64,000 nt of DNA. Origin: Clostridium ljungdahlii. Its GTDB lineage: Bacteria; Bacillota; Clostridia; Clostridiales; Clostridiaceae. Below, in pieces: positions 54,520 through 63,464 of this stretch (position 1 is its first letter; the number at the start of each line of letters is the position of its first letter). The position numbers were made by a program, and so were the translations under genes. The stretch lies in the NCBI RefSeq assembly GCF_001636845.1, contig NZ_LITT01000023.1, forward strand, positions 248,001 through 312,000. Reading direction: 5' to 3'. The notes beneath the pieces were generated by a model. It was not told the origin of the DNA. It did no database searches and saw only the letters and a program-made list of their open reading frames with translations.

Positions 54520-55575
54520 ATGTTGAAAAAGAGAAGGTTTTTAAGCCCTATATTGACTGCCCTTGTACTATCAGTCACTTTAGGCGCTGCAAATGTACAA
54601 GCTGCTACAGTAAAAAGAACAGATGGTGGGGCTGGAGGAAGAATAGGCACAGCTAATCAAGTAGCTTTAGATTTGTTTAGTAAATCTCAAAATGTAATAT
54701 TGGTAAATGGATACGGATATGCGGATGCAGTAAGTGCTACGCCTTTGGCAAAACAGCTTAATGCCCCAATACTTTTAACTCATGGAGATGCTTTGGAATC
54801 TGAAGTTGCTTCAACTATAAGTAGTTTGGGAGCAACAAAAGTATATATAGTTGGTGGTACGGGAGTTGTATCTACAGATGTAGAGAATACTTTAAAAGAT
54901 AAATATGATGTAGAACGTATAGCTGGTGTTACAGACAGTACTAGAATGGGAACTAATGCAGAAGTTGCCAAAAAAGTTCTTAGCATGAGCAATCAGAAAA
55001 ATGCAGTACTCGTAAATGGACAGGATGGATATGCAGATTCACTTTCAGTAGCTTCAATTGCAGCTCAAAAGGGATATCCTGTATTATTTGCATCTAAAAC
55101 TCAAGTAGCACCTGTAGTTAAAGATGTAATAACTTCCAAAGGATTAACTATACAAGCAGTAGGCGGAAGTGGAGTTTTACCACAAGATGTAGTAGCTTCC
55201 GTAAGTGGAACTAAAGTTACAAGTGATGCAGATTGTGCCAATAGATTTGCTACAAACTTAGCCGTTTTAAATTACTTTGAAAACAATGGTGGTTTGGATT
55301 TTAGCAATATATATGTAGCAGCAGGTGGAGCGGCAGAAGATCAATTTGCAGATGCACTTGTAGCATCAGCTGCAGCAGCAAAAACTGGTTCACCGGTTGT
55401 TTTAACAGGTTTAGGAGCAGGACAGGCACAGGTAATAGATGCTAACAGTTACATATTTGCAAATGCTAAGGATAACTCAAATGTAGTAATAGTTGGTGGA
55501 ACAGATGTTGTTTCCCAGGACATACAAAATACCCTTCAAAGTACTGATGATTTGCAAATCATAGGAATAGAGTAA
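54520..55575 (+). CDS. Secreted CWB2 (cell wall binding repeat 2) protein
   Basis: 351-aa. A signal peptide (~1-28, ending VQAAT) is followed by three CWB2 repeats, each with a KxVxVVGGTGVVS-like end (VYIVGGTGVVSTDVENTL, AVGGSGVLPQDVVASV, VIVGGTDVVSQDIQNTL). CWB2 modules bind secondary cell wall polymers, such as teichoic-acid-like polysaccharide II in C. difficile. There is no added effector domain, so it may be a bare wall-anchored coat protein or a truncated one. GAAGGAGAGG lies before the ATG and a terminator follows at once. Confidence 0.92.
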   Translation: MLKKRRFLSPILTALVLSVTLGAANVQAATVKRTDGGAGGRIGTANQVALDLFSKSQNVILVNGYGYADAVSATPLAKQLNAPILLTHGDALESEVASTISSLGATKVYIVGGTGVVSTDVENTLKDKYDVERIAGVTDSTRMGTNAEVAKKVLSMSNQKNAVLVNGQDGYADSLSVASIAAQKGYPVLFASKTQVAPVVKDVITSKGLTIQAVGGSGVLPQDVVASVSGTKVTSDADCANRFATNLAVLNYFENNGGLDFSNIYVAAGGAAEDQFADALVASAAAAKTGSPVVLTGLGAGQAQVIDANSYIFANAKDNSNVVIVGGTDVVSQDIQNTLQSTDDLQIIGIE

Positions 55576-55600
55576 AAAAGAGCCTTTGGGCTCTTTTTTT
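55574..55600 (+). terminator. Intrinsic terminator
   Basis: AAAAAAGAGCC and GGCTCTTTTTTT pair around TTT. Confidence 0.9.
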
Positions 55601-55646
55601 AGTTAAGAATTAATAGTTAATTCTTTATTTGGTCACTTTAAACTTT

Positions 55647-55994
55647 TTAAGCTGCTACTTCAGAATAGTTTACAACGAATATTTCAACTTTATTTTTCAT
55701 AACTTCTTCAACTATTTTTTCTAATTTCAATGCTATATCATTTTCAATAAAATATTCTCCACATTGTTTACAAATGTTTGCTGGGACTCCTTTAATTATA
55801 ATAATATGTCCATCCAAGTCTACAATATGATTAACTTTGCCTTGAACTAAATTTGACTTACATAAAACACAATTCATATATATTACATCCTTTATTTTTA
55901 TTTTTCTTTGATGCATTCGCATAAGTATATGTCCACGCCATTGTATTTTAGAATTTTTTATAAGTTCTCTTACAATATATATATCAAAATTCAT
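55647..55994 (-). pseudogene. Degenerate toxin-antitoxin: DUF4258 toxin stub fused in frame to a YgiT-type antitoxin
   Basis: One frame of 115 codons. Residues 1-39 match the N-terminal part of DUF4258 (RelE-like) toxins: helix ELIKNSKIQWRGHILMRM, then QRKIKIKDVIY, after which the catalytic half is missing. Residue 40 is the Met of a complete 76-aa YgiT/MqsA-type zinc-finger protein (CVLC … CKQC, residues 55877-55647), with its own AAAGGATG site. Intact pairs have a toxin of ~90 aa followed by this antitoxin. The toxin has thus been deleted in frame, leaving the antitoxin usable alone or as a fusion. An inverted-repeat operator lies upstream at 56037-56090. Confidence 0.8.
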
Positions 55995-56036
55995 TATAAT
56001 ATTCTCCCTTTTAATCTATTAATAATCATATCTTTA

Positions 56037-56090
56037 ATATAGTCATTTTCTCATAAATATAGTCATTTGTATAGTAAATGACTATATTTA
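56037..56090 (-). promoter_or_regulatory. Three-half-site operator upstream of the TA locus
   Basis: Perfect inverted repeat AAATATAGTCATTT / AAATGACTATATTT with a 7-base spacer (56056-56090), plus a further direct half site ATATAGTCATTTT at 56037-56048. Antitoxins often bind such sites in their own promoters. Confidence 0.6.
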
Positions 56091-56522
56091 GTTATATTTG
56101 AGTATAATCTGAAGTTTGAACTTTTTAGAAATTTTTACCCAAAAAAGTTGTGAACTGTGAATTGTAAGTTATGAATTGAAAAAAAGGATTTTTATAGATT
56201 GTGTAGAATAATATATAAGTGCTAGAAGTATAATTAAACGAGATTATTAATTTCCAGACATATAATAGGTATATATTTCCCATATAACCGTAAATTACTA
56301 CGGCATAAAGTATGGAAAAACTAGAAATGATGTTGTATAATTGAATCATATCTTATTAATAGTAATTTATAAATCCTTTATCATAAGGTGTAAACCGTAG
56401 AAATTATGGATTTATTATGATATAATAGAGGATGAATTTGTTACTATTGTTATATAAATATTAAAATTTTATGAAAAATCGCGTAAGATTGCACAAAATT
56501 AGTAGAATGTGTAGTTTATATG

Positions 56523-56531
56523 TGGTATAAT
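56523..56531 (+). promoter_or_regulatory. Extended -10 promoter element upstream of the S-layer-like gene
   Basis: TGGTATAAT (extended -10) at 56523-56531, with no good -35. It predicts a leader of nearly 200 bases. The remaining gap (56091-56522) holds an AATTGTGAATTG-like repeat and otherwise unrecognised A/T-rich DNA. Confidence 0.45.
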
Positions 56532-56733
56532 AAGGTCTGTTTCATAAATGTTGACCAAGCAGTATAAGTGTAAAGGAATGGGATTGTAAAAGAATACATA
56601 CATAATTGTAAAAATTACTTAAATAACACTTAATGGCATGGGAAGACATTTTAAGAAAGTATATATTTAAAATATATATATATATATAAAGAATTTTAAT
56701 TAAAATTCACTTAATCGAGGAGGGTATTACAAT

Positions 56734-59682
56734 ATGAGTAAGAAAAGTACAAAGGCACTTGCAAGTGCTACACTTATGTCCTTAGTATTAACTACAGCTT
56801 TATCAGCAGGTCCTGTTAAAGCAGCACAAGGACAAGTAACAAGAGTAAGTGGCGGTGACAGATATGCAACAGCTGCAAAGGTTGCTACAACAAACTGGAC
56901 AACTTCAGACAATGTTGTATTAGTATCAGGTGAAGGATATGCAGATGCAGTAAGTGCATCAGCATTAGCTAAAAAATTAGGAGCACCTATACTGTTAACT
57001 GCAGGAAATACACTTAGCCAAGATGCACAAACTGCATTAGACACATTAAAGCCAAAGAATGTATATGTTGTTGGAGGAACTGCTTCAATTTCACAGAGCA
57101 TAAGAGCTGGACTTAAATCCAAGTACACTTTAACAGAGTTAGGTGGATCAAACAGATACGAAACTAACGTAGCAGTAGCTAAACAATTAGTTAAATTAGG
57201 AGTTAGTGCTAGTGATGTTATGGTAGTTGGTGGACAAGGATTTGCAGATGCACTTTCCGTAGCACCAGTAGCAGCAGCAAAAGGACAAATCTTATTATTG
57301 GCAAACAATGATAAAGCTTCAACTCAAGGAGCAATTGATTTTGTAAATGACAACAAATCCAAGGTTACAATTGTTGGAACTACAAATGTTATAAGTGATG
57401 CAATAAAGGATGCTTTTGGATCAACAGCTACTAGAGTAAATGGTGGATCAAGCAGATTTGATACTAACTTAGCTGTATTAAAGGCATTCAGCAAAGACTT
57501 AAAGGCTGACAAGTTATATGTAGCAAATGCAAGCGCAGCAGATCCAGATAATCTTTATGCAGATGCATTAGTTGCTTCCGCATTAGCTGGAAAGAACGCT
57601 GCACCATTAGTATTAGTTGACAAAGATGGTACAGATGCAACTAATAATGCTGTAGCTTATATTAAAGGTGAAGCTACAAAGACTACTGATTTACAGCTAG
57701 TAGGAGGAACAGGAGTTGTTCCAGATAGTATAGTTAGTCAAATCAATGACGCTGTTAAGGGTATACAGCCTGTATTTAGTGGTACAGTTACTTCAGTTGA
57801 AACAGTTAAAGATCAGTATGTAAACTCAAAAGCTGATGATGAACAATTACAGTTTACTGTAAATGGTGGAACTAAAGTATCAGTTTCAGATTTAATTAAT
57901 GCAGGATATTCAGTGGAATTTACAGCAAATAAAGATGTATTTGATTCAACAGAATCAGGTACTACTTATTCAAGTAAAGACGGAGTATTGAATAAGAGTA
58001 AACTAAATAGCTTGTTAACTGCTTCTCCTAGTGTAGATACTTTCAAATATTCAGTTAAAGTTACTAAGGACGATCAAGTAATAGCACAAAGTGGAAATGA
58101 AACAATAAATATTATAAATGGTGATCAGACTGCAGATACATTAACTGACATAACTATTAAAGAAGGTGTGACAGGTAGCACGACAAGCAAAATAACAAGT
58201 GGTAAATTTATTAAAGGTGAAACAGCAACTGTTACTAAAGTAAAAGGTGATATAGCAGATGCTTCTGATGTAACAATTACAGGAGACAACCTAAAATATT
58301 ATTCTTCAAATCCATTTGTAGCTTCTGTTGATGAAACTAAAGGTGAAATTACTACACATAACGCAGGAACATTTACATTGACAGTTAAATCAGGAAGTAC
58401 ATCAAAGGATTATAGTTATACTGTAACTAGTGATACTAAGAGAACAGTTACAACTGTTAGTGCAGATAACACATCTATTAAAGTGGGAAAAGCTGCAACA
58501 ACTTCTTTTTACTTAACTACAAAAGATCAATTGGGTGATCCTATAGATATTACTCCTATGAATGGTGCTACTACTCCTTCAAATGATAATGAGCTTCAAG
58601 TTGGAACATATGACAGTGGATCAACTAAAGATGTAGTTAAAGATGGAGATACTATTATAGCTAATGTAACTACTGCAGCACCATCTACAACTGACGATAA
58701 GTCTGATGGAAAAGCTTATGTAACAATTACAGGAGCTTCAAATGCAGGAAGTGGAAGCCTTAAAATTTATAATAAAAATGGTATAATAACAACTTTCTCT
58801 TTGACAACTACAGGAGATACATCCATTAACAATATTAAAGTTGAGGCAGCTGCTACTGATTCAAATTCTAAGGATTTAACTTTAGATTTAGATCCAAAAT
58901 CAGCAGATAATAATAATGATAAATATGTTAAACTTAACGTAAATAAATATTCTTCAAATGGAACTTATTTGGGAAAAGATACAACAGCTACAATAACTAT
59001 TACAACATCTAGCAATAAAAACATATTAGTTCCTGGTACTAATGCATATACTACTACTGTTACACCAGATTCTGATGGCGATTTTGTAGTAGCAATTCCT
59101 TCAGCAACAACATCTGATTATGGTAGTGCTTTGGCATCAGCTAATGTTGCTACATTGCTTGGTAATGATACCGATCCTGATATAGGAACAATAACAGTTA
59201 GTGCAGTAGATGGAGACAATGCAGCTTCTACAACGTTAACTGTCAAAGATTCAACTCCTTCTATTTCAAGTGCTGCTTTAAATAGTGGAGTAGAAATTGA
59301 TAGTGGAAGTAGCTTAGCAATAAAAGATATGATCAAAGCTTCTGATATAAGTGCTAATGTATCAGAGGGTGATGGAAAAATTAGAATAGCTCAAAATGGT
59401 ATTATATTTGTTAAGAGCGATGCTAATGCTAACAATGGCGGAAGTATTAAGGATATAGATGATAATGATATAGCTTATGATGCTGTTAATGATATTACTT
59501 TAGGTAAAATAGTAATTGTAAATAAGAATGGAACAACAGCTTCAACTTATTCTATATCTAATGGATCTACTGGTACTATAACTAAAACTACTAGTGGAAG
59601 CGGAGATAAATATGTAACAGTTGGTATACAAAGAGCACATGATGATACTCCATTTACTACTGTTGATGTTAAAGTAAACTAA
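56734..59682 (+). CDS. Large S-layer-like CWB2 surface protein
   Basis: 982-aa. A signal peptide (~1-31, ending VKAAQ) is followed by three CWB2 repeats (to ~330; each ends in a VVGGTASIS/VVGGTGVV-type motif), then ~650 residues rich in Thr, Ser, Asp and Asn with Ig-like (BIG2-type) units, such as TVSADNTSIKVGKAATTSFY. The protein is very poor in Cys and Lys/Arg-rich patches, like S-layer proteins. The strong GAGGAGGG site, long leader, biased codon choice (GCA, ACA, GGA) and strong terminator suggest high expression. It would be bound to cell-wall polysaccharide through CWB2. Confidence 0.92.
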   Translation: MSKKSTKALASATLMSLVLTTALSAGPVKAAQGQVTRVSGGDRYATAAKVATTNWTTSDNVVLVSGEGYADAVSASALAKKLGAPILLTAGNTLSQDAQTALDTLKPKNVYVVGGTASISQSIRAGLKSKYTLTELGGSNRYETNVAVAKQLVKLGVSASDVMVVGGQGFADALSVAPVAAAKGQILLLANNDKASTQGAIDFVNDNKSKVTIVGTTNVISDAIKDAFGSTATRVNGGSSRFDTNLAVLKAFSKDLKADKLYVANASAADPDNLYADALVASALAGKNAAPLVLVDKDGTDATNNAVAYIKGEATKTTDLQLVGGTGVVPDSIVSQINDAVKGIQPVFSGTVTSVETVKDQYVNSKADDEQLQFTVNGGTKVSVSDLINAGYSVEFTANKDVFDSTESGTTYSSKDGVLNKSKLNSLLTASPSVDTFKYSVKVTKDDQVIAQSGNETINIINGDQTADTLTDITIKEGVTGSTTSKITSGKFIKGETATVTKVKGDIADASDVTITGDNLKYYSSNPFVASVDETKGEITTHNAGTFTLTVKSGSTSKDYSYTVTSDTKRTVTTVSADNTSIKVGKAATTSFYLTTKDQLGDPIDITPMNGATTPSNDNELQVGTYDSGSTKDVVKDGDTIIANVTTAAPSTTDDKSDGKAYVTITGASNAGSGSLKIYNKNGIITTFSLTTTGDTSINNIKVEAAATDSNSKDLTLDLDPKSADNNNDKYVKLNVNKYSSNGTYLGKDTTATITITTSSNKNILVPGTNAYTTTVTPDSDGDFVVAIPSATTSDYGSALASANVATLLGNDTDPDIGTITVSAVDGDNAASTTLTVKDSTPSISSAALNSGVEIDSGSSLAIKDMIKASDISANVSEGDGKIRIAQNGIIFVKSDANANNGGSIKDIDDNDIAYDAVNDITLGKIVIVNKNGTTASTYSISNGSTGTITKTTSGSGDKYVTVGIQRAHDDTPFTTVDVKVN

Positions 59683-59701
59683 TAAATTAATTTAATTTTA
59701 G

Positions 59702-59745
59702 AAAGGGGCTGTTGCACTAGAAATTAGTGCACGGCTCCTTTTTGT
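59702..59745 (+). terminator. Terminator of the S-layer-like gene
   Basis: AGGGGCTGTTGCACTA and TAGTGCACGGCTCCT pair with few mismatches, followed by TTTT. Confidence 0.88.
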
Positions 59746-59811
59746 TAACAAAAAATAAGTATAATATGCGTATAGCAAAAATGGATTGATATAGAAAATT
59801 ATCCATACTAA

Positions 59812-59820
59812 TGGTATAAT
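59812..59820 (+). promoter_or_regulatory. Extended -10 promoter element of the TolC-like pair
   Basis: TGGTATAAT at 59812-59820, the same extended -10 as before the S-layer-like gene, ~45 bases upstream of the first TolC-like gene. Confidence 0.5.
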
Positions 59821-59860
59821 ATTTTCATTGGTAATATAAAATATTTAAGGATGTGGTGGA

Positions 59861-61072
59861 GTGAAAAAGGTAAGTAGTACCATTATAATATTGTTTTTAG
59901 CAGTAGTATTTAATAGTGGTGCAGTATTTGCTAAAAACAATTCTCTAGACATTGATGCTGCATTAGATTCTACTATTAAGAATTCTTATGATTTGAAAAT
60001 GGAGGATTATTCAGTACAATCTGATCAAAATGTATGTGATCAAGCAAAGGATGCTGCAAACGATGCTAATACTAAATTAGTAATGAATCAAAATATGTTG
60101 GACCTTAGATCAAAACCAAATAAAACCCCCGAAGAAGAAGCAATGCTTGCAAATTTTGTGCCATTGACAGATGACCAGATATATCAACTTATAAAGATAA
60201 GAGATGTACAACCTTTAGAGGCTCAGTATGAGCTAACTACAGCACAAAATAACAAGGAGTCTATTGAAAATTCTGTTAAACTAAATTTGTATACACAGTA
60301 TATAAAACTGTTATCCGATCAAGATAGCATAGATACGGAGCAAAAAAATATTAAAAAACTATACGATGTATATACTACTTCAAAACTTAAATTGAATCTT
60401 GGTACGATAACACAATTAGAATGTAAGAAAAATGCTGCATCATATAACAACGAAAATTTAACACTTTCAAAAATTCAGAGATCCATGAATATAGATGAGA
60501 TGAATATAAATAAGACTATGGGACAAGATATAAAAGCAGAATATGTAAGCTTTTCAACTAAATTACCTGATTATACTACTGATAATAGATCAGTAAGTGA
60601 TTATTTGGATTTAGCTTTGAAGAATAGATCAGAAATCTTGAATTGCAGCGAATATGTAAAACTAAAACAAAAATCTTATGACATAGCAAGTGAGAGATAT
60701 CCAGATGAAAGTAATATAAACAATAAACAAGCAAAATATGATTTGGATGCAGCTGAAAATAATCTTGAAATTGAAAAGATTACTATACAAAAAGATGTAA
60801 CTAATGAATATAATACTTTAATAAACAAAAAAAGCAAGATAGATAGTGCTATGCAAAATTATAATATGGCGAAGAAAAATTATGATATAGCAAGTAAAAA
60901 ATATGAAGTTGGTGTTATTAGTAGAATTGATTTTGAAGATAGTGAATTAACTTATAGGAAAGCAGTAGATAATGTTTCATCTCTTAAGAGAGATTATTGG
61001 CTTGAGCAGTTTAAGATGAATTGTGAAGTAAATAAGGGATTTTCAACTTCTACAGGTTTATCATCCTATTAG
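59861..61072 (+). CDS. TolC-like secreted coiled-coil protein 1
   Basis: 403-aa with a signal peptide (~1-24, ending VFAKN). The rest is long amphipathic helices in two repeats, ending in the TolC/OEP hallmark KKNYDIASKKYEVGVISRID followed by FEDSELTYRKAV. Outer-membrane efflux proteins have this pattern, but the cell seems to have one membrane, so the role must differ: perhaps a wall-spanning or S-layer-linked tube or a secretion partner. The GTG start is preceded by AAGGATGTGG. A second, related gene follows 43 bases later. Confidence 0.8.
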   Translation: MKKVSSTIIILFLAVVFNSGAVFAKNNSLDIDAALDSTIKNSYDLKMEDYSVQSDQNVCDQAKDAANDANTKLVMNQNMLDLRSKPNKTPEEEAMLANFVPLTDDQIYQLIKIRDVQPLEAQYELTTAQNNKESIENSVKLNLYTQYIKLLSDQDSIDTEQKNIKKLYDVYTTSKLKLNLGTITQLECKKNAASYNNENLTLSKIQRSMNIDEMNINKTMGQDIKAEYVSFSTKLPDYTTDNRSVSDYLDLALKNRSEILNCSEYVKLKQKSYDIASERYPDESNINNKQAKYDLDAAENNLEIEKITIQKDVTNEYNTLINKKSKIDSAMQNYNMAKKNYDIASKKYEVGVISRIDFEDSELTYRKAVDNVSSLKRDYWLEQFKMNCEVNKGFSTSTGLSSY

Positions 61073-61115
61073 TTTAATGCACAACAATAGAAAATTTATA
61101 AAGGAGAGTTTGTTT

Positions 61116-62252
61116 ATGAAAAAACTAGTTTCATTTGTAATAGGTATAGCAGTTATACTATCTGCATCGAGTGTTACATTTGCAGAAAATGCGGGCACTA
61201 CAACTAATCAACAAAGTGAAGTTTCTGATCCAAATCCAATATCTGTTTCAAGAAATATTAATTTGGAGGATGCATTAAATAACATAGATCAGGTAAATCC
61301 TGATTTACAATTGTTAGATAAAAAAATAGAAGTACTTAATAAGCAATATGAAAATGATAAATCAAAGTCAATTGCACCAGATGATAGTATGGATGATGTT
61401 GACTATCATTTACAAAAAGATTATAACTATAAAGAAAGTCTAAGTAACTTGAACAATACTAAAATGGATAGAGATGAAAAGTTAAAATCCATAAAAAATG
61501 ATTTAAAAAAGCAATACCTCAATGCATTATGTGATCAAGAAGATATTGAAAATACAAAAAAGCTAATTGAAAATTTGGATGATAAAATAAAAAATCAGAA
61601 TTTAAAAATACAATTAGGACAAGCAACTGATAGTAGTCTTGAAACTCTAAAAACTCAAAAGTCAAGTTTGCAGACCTCATTAAATAATTTACAAGTTCAA
61701 CTGCAGTCTGAGCTTTTAAATATAAAACAATATTTAAATTTGGATATGTCTCAAGAAATTATACTTACACCAATTGAAGAAAAGTATGTAAAGTTTGACG
61801 ATACTGGTATAGATACGAGAATTGAAAATGCAATAGATAAAAATCCAGATGTAATAAAGCAGCAAAGCAGTCTAGATTTGTTAAAATCTAAAACTGGTAC
61901 ATATATGTCATATGGTGGAAAATATGCAAACCAAATTAGAGGATTTCAGATAAATATAGAAGAACAGTCTTCTGCGTTAGACCAATTAAAATTAGCAACT
62001 CAAATAAAGTTGGTTCAAGCTTATTATGATTTAAAGAATGCCAATGATTTAGTTAGTCAGGAACAAGTAAATCTTCAAAATGCTGAAGATGATTTTAAAG
62101 CAGCTCAAGCTAAATATAGTGTAGGGGTCATTGATAAGCCTACTGAAGTAGATTCTAGCATTGCACTGAATCAAGAAAAAACTAAACTTAAAAGAGCTAT
62201 AGATAATTGTACAGTAAGTTCGGAAAACCTTAAAAATTTACTGGAAGAATAG
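61116..62252 (+). CDS. TolC-like secreted coiled-coil protein 2
   Basis: 378-aa. A signal peptide (~1-24, ending TFAEN) is followed by coiled-coil helices with the same two-repeat TolC plan, ending AAQAKYSVGVIDKPTEVDSS and a final helix. The start at 61116 follows AAAGGAG; the longer frame to 61077 has no ribosome site. It forms an operon with TolC-like protein 1. The beta-strand segments that build the outer-membrane barrel of TolC are very short or absent here. A REP unit begins nine bases after the stop. Confidence 0.8.
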   Translation: MKKLVSFVIGIAVILSASSVTFAENAGTTTNQQSEVSDPNPISVSRNINLEDALNNIDQVNPDLQLLDKKIEVLNKQYENDKSKSIAPDDSMDDVDYHLQKDYNYKESLSNLNNTKMDRDEKLKSIKNDLKKQYLNALCDQEDIENTKKLIENLDDKIKNQNLKIQLGQATDSSLETLKTQKSSLQTSLNNLQVQLQSELLNIKQYLNLDMSQEIILTPIEEKYVKFDDTGIDTRIENAIDKNPDVIKQQSSLDLLKSKTGTYMSYGGKYANQIRGFQINIEEQSSALDQLKLATQIKLVQAYYDLKNANDLVSQEQVNLQNAEDDFKAAQAKYSVGVIDKPTEVDSSIALNQEKTKLKRAIDNCTVSSENLKNLLEE

Positions 62253-62259
62253 CATAATA

Positions 62260-62347
62260 GGTGCCTGTCACTGAGCGGGACACAAATGTTCCAATACGGT
62301 GCCTGTCACCAAGTGGGATATTTATATCCCACTTGGTGACAGGCACC
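62260..62347. repeat. REP unit b (double) upstream of the Y1 transposase
   Basis: GGTGCCTGTCAC occurs at 62260, GGTGCCTGTCACC at 62298 and its inverse GGTGACAGGCACC at 62335. The segment 62298-62347 is a perfect palindrome with 23-base arms and a 4-base centre. Confidence 0.9.
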
Positions 62348-62411
62348 TATGTTTAAAACACAATAATTTGGTTATAATCACAGAAAAATAATTTATCTGT
62401 GAGGTATAGAA

Positions 62412-62960
62412 ATGCCAAGAAAAAATAGATTATGGCGTGAAGGTTCAATTTTGCATATTACAGTTAGAGGAAACAGAAAGGAAGATATATTTAAAAGCCA
62501 AGAAGATTATTGTGTCTATCTTAGGAATTTACAGCATTCTATAAAATTTTATAACAACGAATTTGAAATATTAAGTTACTGTCTGATGACTAATCACATT
62601 CATCTTCAAATTGAAACAAAAAAGGTTCATATAAAAAAATTAATGGGCAAAATAAATACTTTTTACGCTAAGTATTTTAATAATAAATATGATTATCATG
62701 GACACCTTTTTCAGGGACGGTATGGTTCTCAGATAATAGACAGTGACAGCTATATTTTAGAAGCAAGTAGATACATAAGTTTAAATCCAGTGAGGGCTAA
62801 CATAGTTAAAAAACCAGAAGATTATGAATGGAGCAGTTATCCTATGTTAATAGGTAAAAGAAAAGAAAAACTAATTAATTCGGATAGAATACTTTCTTAT
62901 TTCATTCAGAGCAGAAAGAGAGAACTATATAGAATGTACGTGGAAAGTGCAATAAGGTGA
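62412..62960 (+). CDS. REP-associated tyrosine transposase (RAYT, Y1/IS200-like)
   Basis: 182-aa Y1 transposase-family protein. It has the HUH metal site as HIH (62-64) in LMTNHIHLQIE, the GRYGSQII strand and the catalytic Tyr121 in RYISLNPVRAN. RAYTs cut and join single-stranded DNA at REP hairpins and are thought to spread them. REP units lie at 62260-62347 upstream, 62956-63007 downstream (overlapping its stop codon), 63407-63457 and, far away, 17829-17880. All catalytic residues are present, so it may be active. Confidence 0.93.
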   Translation: MPRKNRLWREGSILHITVRGNRKEDIFKSQEDYCVYLRNLQHSIKFYNNEFEILSYCLMTNHIHLQIETKKVHIKKLMGKINTFYAKYFNNKYDYHGHLFQGRYGSQIIDSDSYILEASRYISLNPVRANIVKKPEDYEWSSYPMLIGKRKEKLINSDRILSYFIQSRKRELYRMYVESAIR

Positions 62961-63007
62961 CAGGCACTTCGGTGGACTATAAATATCCCGTTAGGGTGAC
63001 AGGCACC
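62956..63007. repeat. REP unit c, overlapping the transposase stop
   Basis: GGTGACAGGCAC at 62956 and GGTGACAGGCACC at 62995. The TGA stop of the transposase (62958-62960) is part of the first REP motif. Confidence 0.88.
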
Positions 63008-63105
63008 AGTCAGATAGCTGCATAGACTGCCATATTTTAGAGATTGAAATATAAAATTATAGATGATATAATATAAAAACAGTATCTTTATTGGTGGTGA
63101 AAAAT

Positions 63106-63366
63106 TTGGATAAGGAAACAAATCAGATATTTCAACTTGCTTTGCAAAAATTAGATAACATTGAAAAAAGATTTGACAACGTGGAAAAAAGACTTGACAA
63201 CATGGAAAAAAGACAAGATGAGATATATAATGTAGTAAAAGCAATAGAACACAGCAATAATGTAAGAAAAGCTGAGATAGATAATTTGACTCATAAAGTA
63301 GCACACATAGAAGGGACAGTTAATGGAGTTGGAGAACTAATCCAAAATAGAAGATCAATTAAATAA
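63106..63366 (+). CDS. Small coiled-coil protein with heptad repeats
   Basis: 86-aa. Three successive 7-residue units NIEKRFD / NVEKRLD / NMEKRQD are coded by near-identical 21-base repeats at about 63154-63216, and the whole protein is predicted coiled coil. No membrane segment or signal peptide. The TTG at 63106 has GGTGG eight bases upstream; GTG at 63097 is an alternative. Its neighbours are the transposase and a LysM-CAP gene. Function is unknown; similar short heptad proteins are frequent in clostridia. Confidence 0.65.
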   Translation: MDKETNQIFQLALQKLDNIEKRFDNVEKRLDNMEKRQDEIYNVVKAIEHSNNVRKAEIDNLTHKVAHIEGTVNGVGELIQNRRSIK

Positions 63367-63378
63367 TTATGTGAATTT

Positions 63379-63402
63379 AGGAGGGTGTAACCTCCTTTTT
63401 TG
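63379..63402 (+). terminator. Intrinsic terminator
   Basis: AGGAGG and CCTCCT pair around GTGTAA, followed by TTTTT. Confidence 0.85.
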
Positions 63403-63406
63403 CTTT

Positions 63407-63457
63407 GGTGCCTGTCACCGAGTGGAATATAAATGTTCCAATGCGGTGACAGTCACC
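63407..63457. repeat. REP unit d
   Basis: GGTGCCTGTCACC at 63407 and GGTGACAGTCACC at 63445, with GTGGAATATAAATGTTCCA between. Confidence 0.85.
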
Positions 63458-63464
63458 TTGTTGC

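Noticed and set aside
62906-63304. Minus-strand open frame opposite the transposase end and coiled-coil gene
   Set aside because: Its composition is the reverse of the heptad-repeat gene, it has no ribosome site, and it crosses a REP unit.
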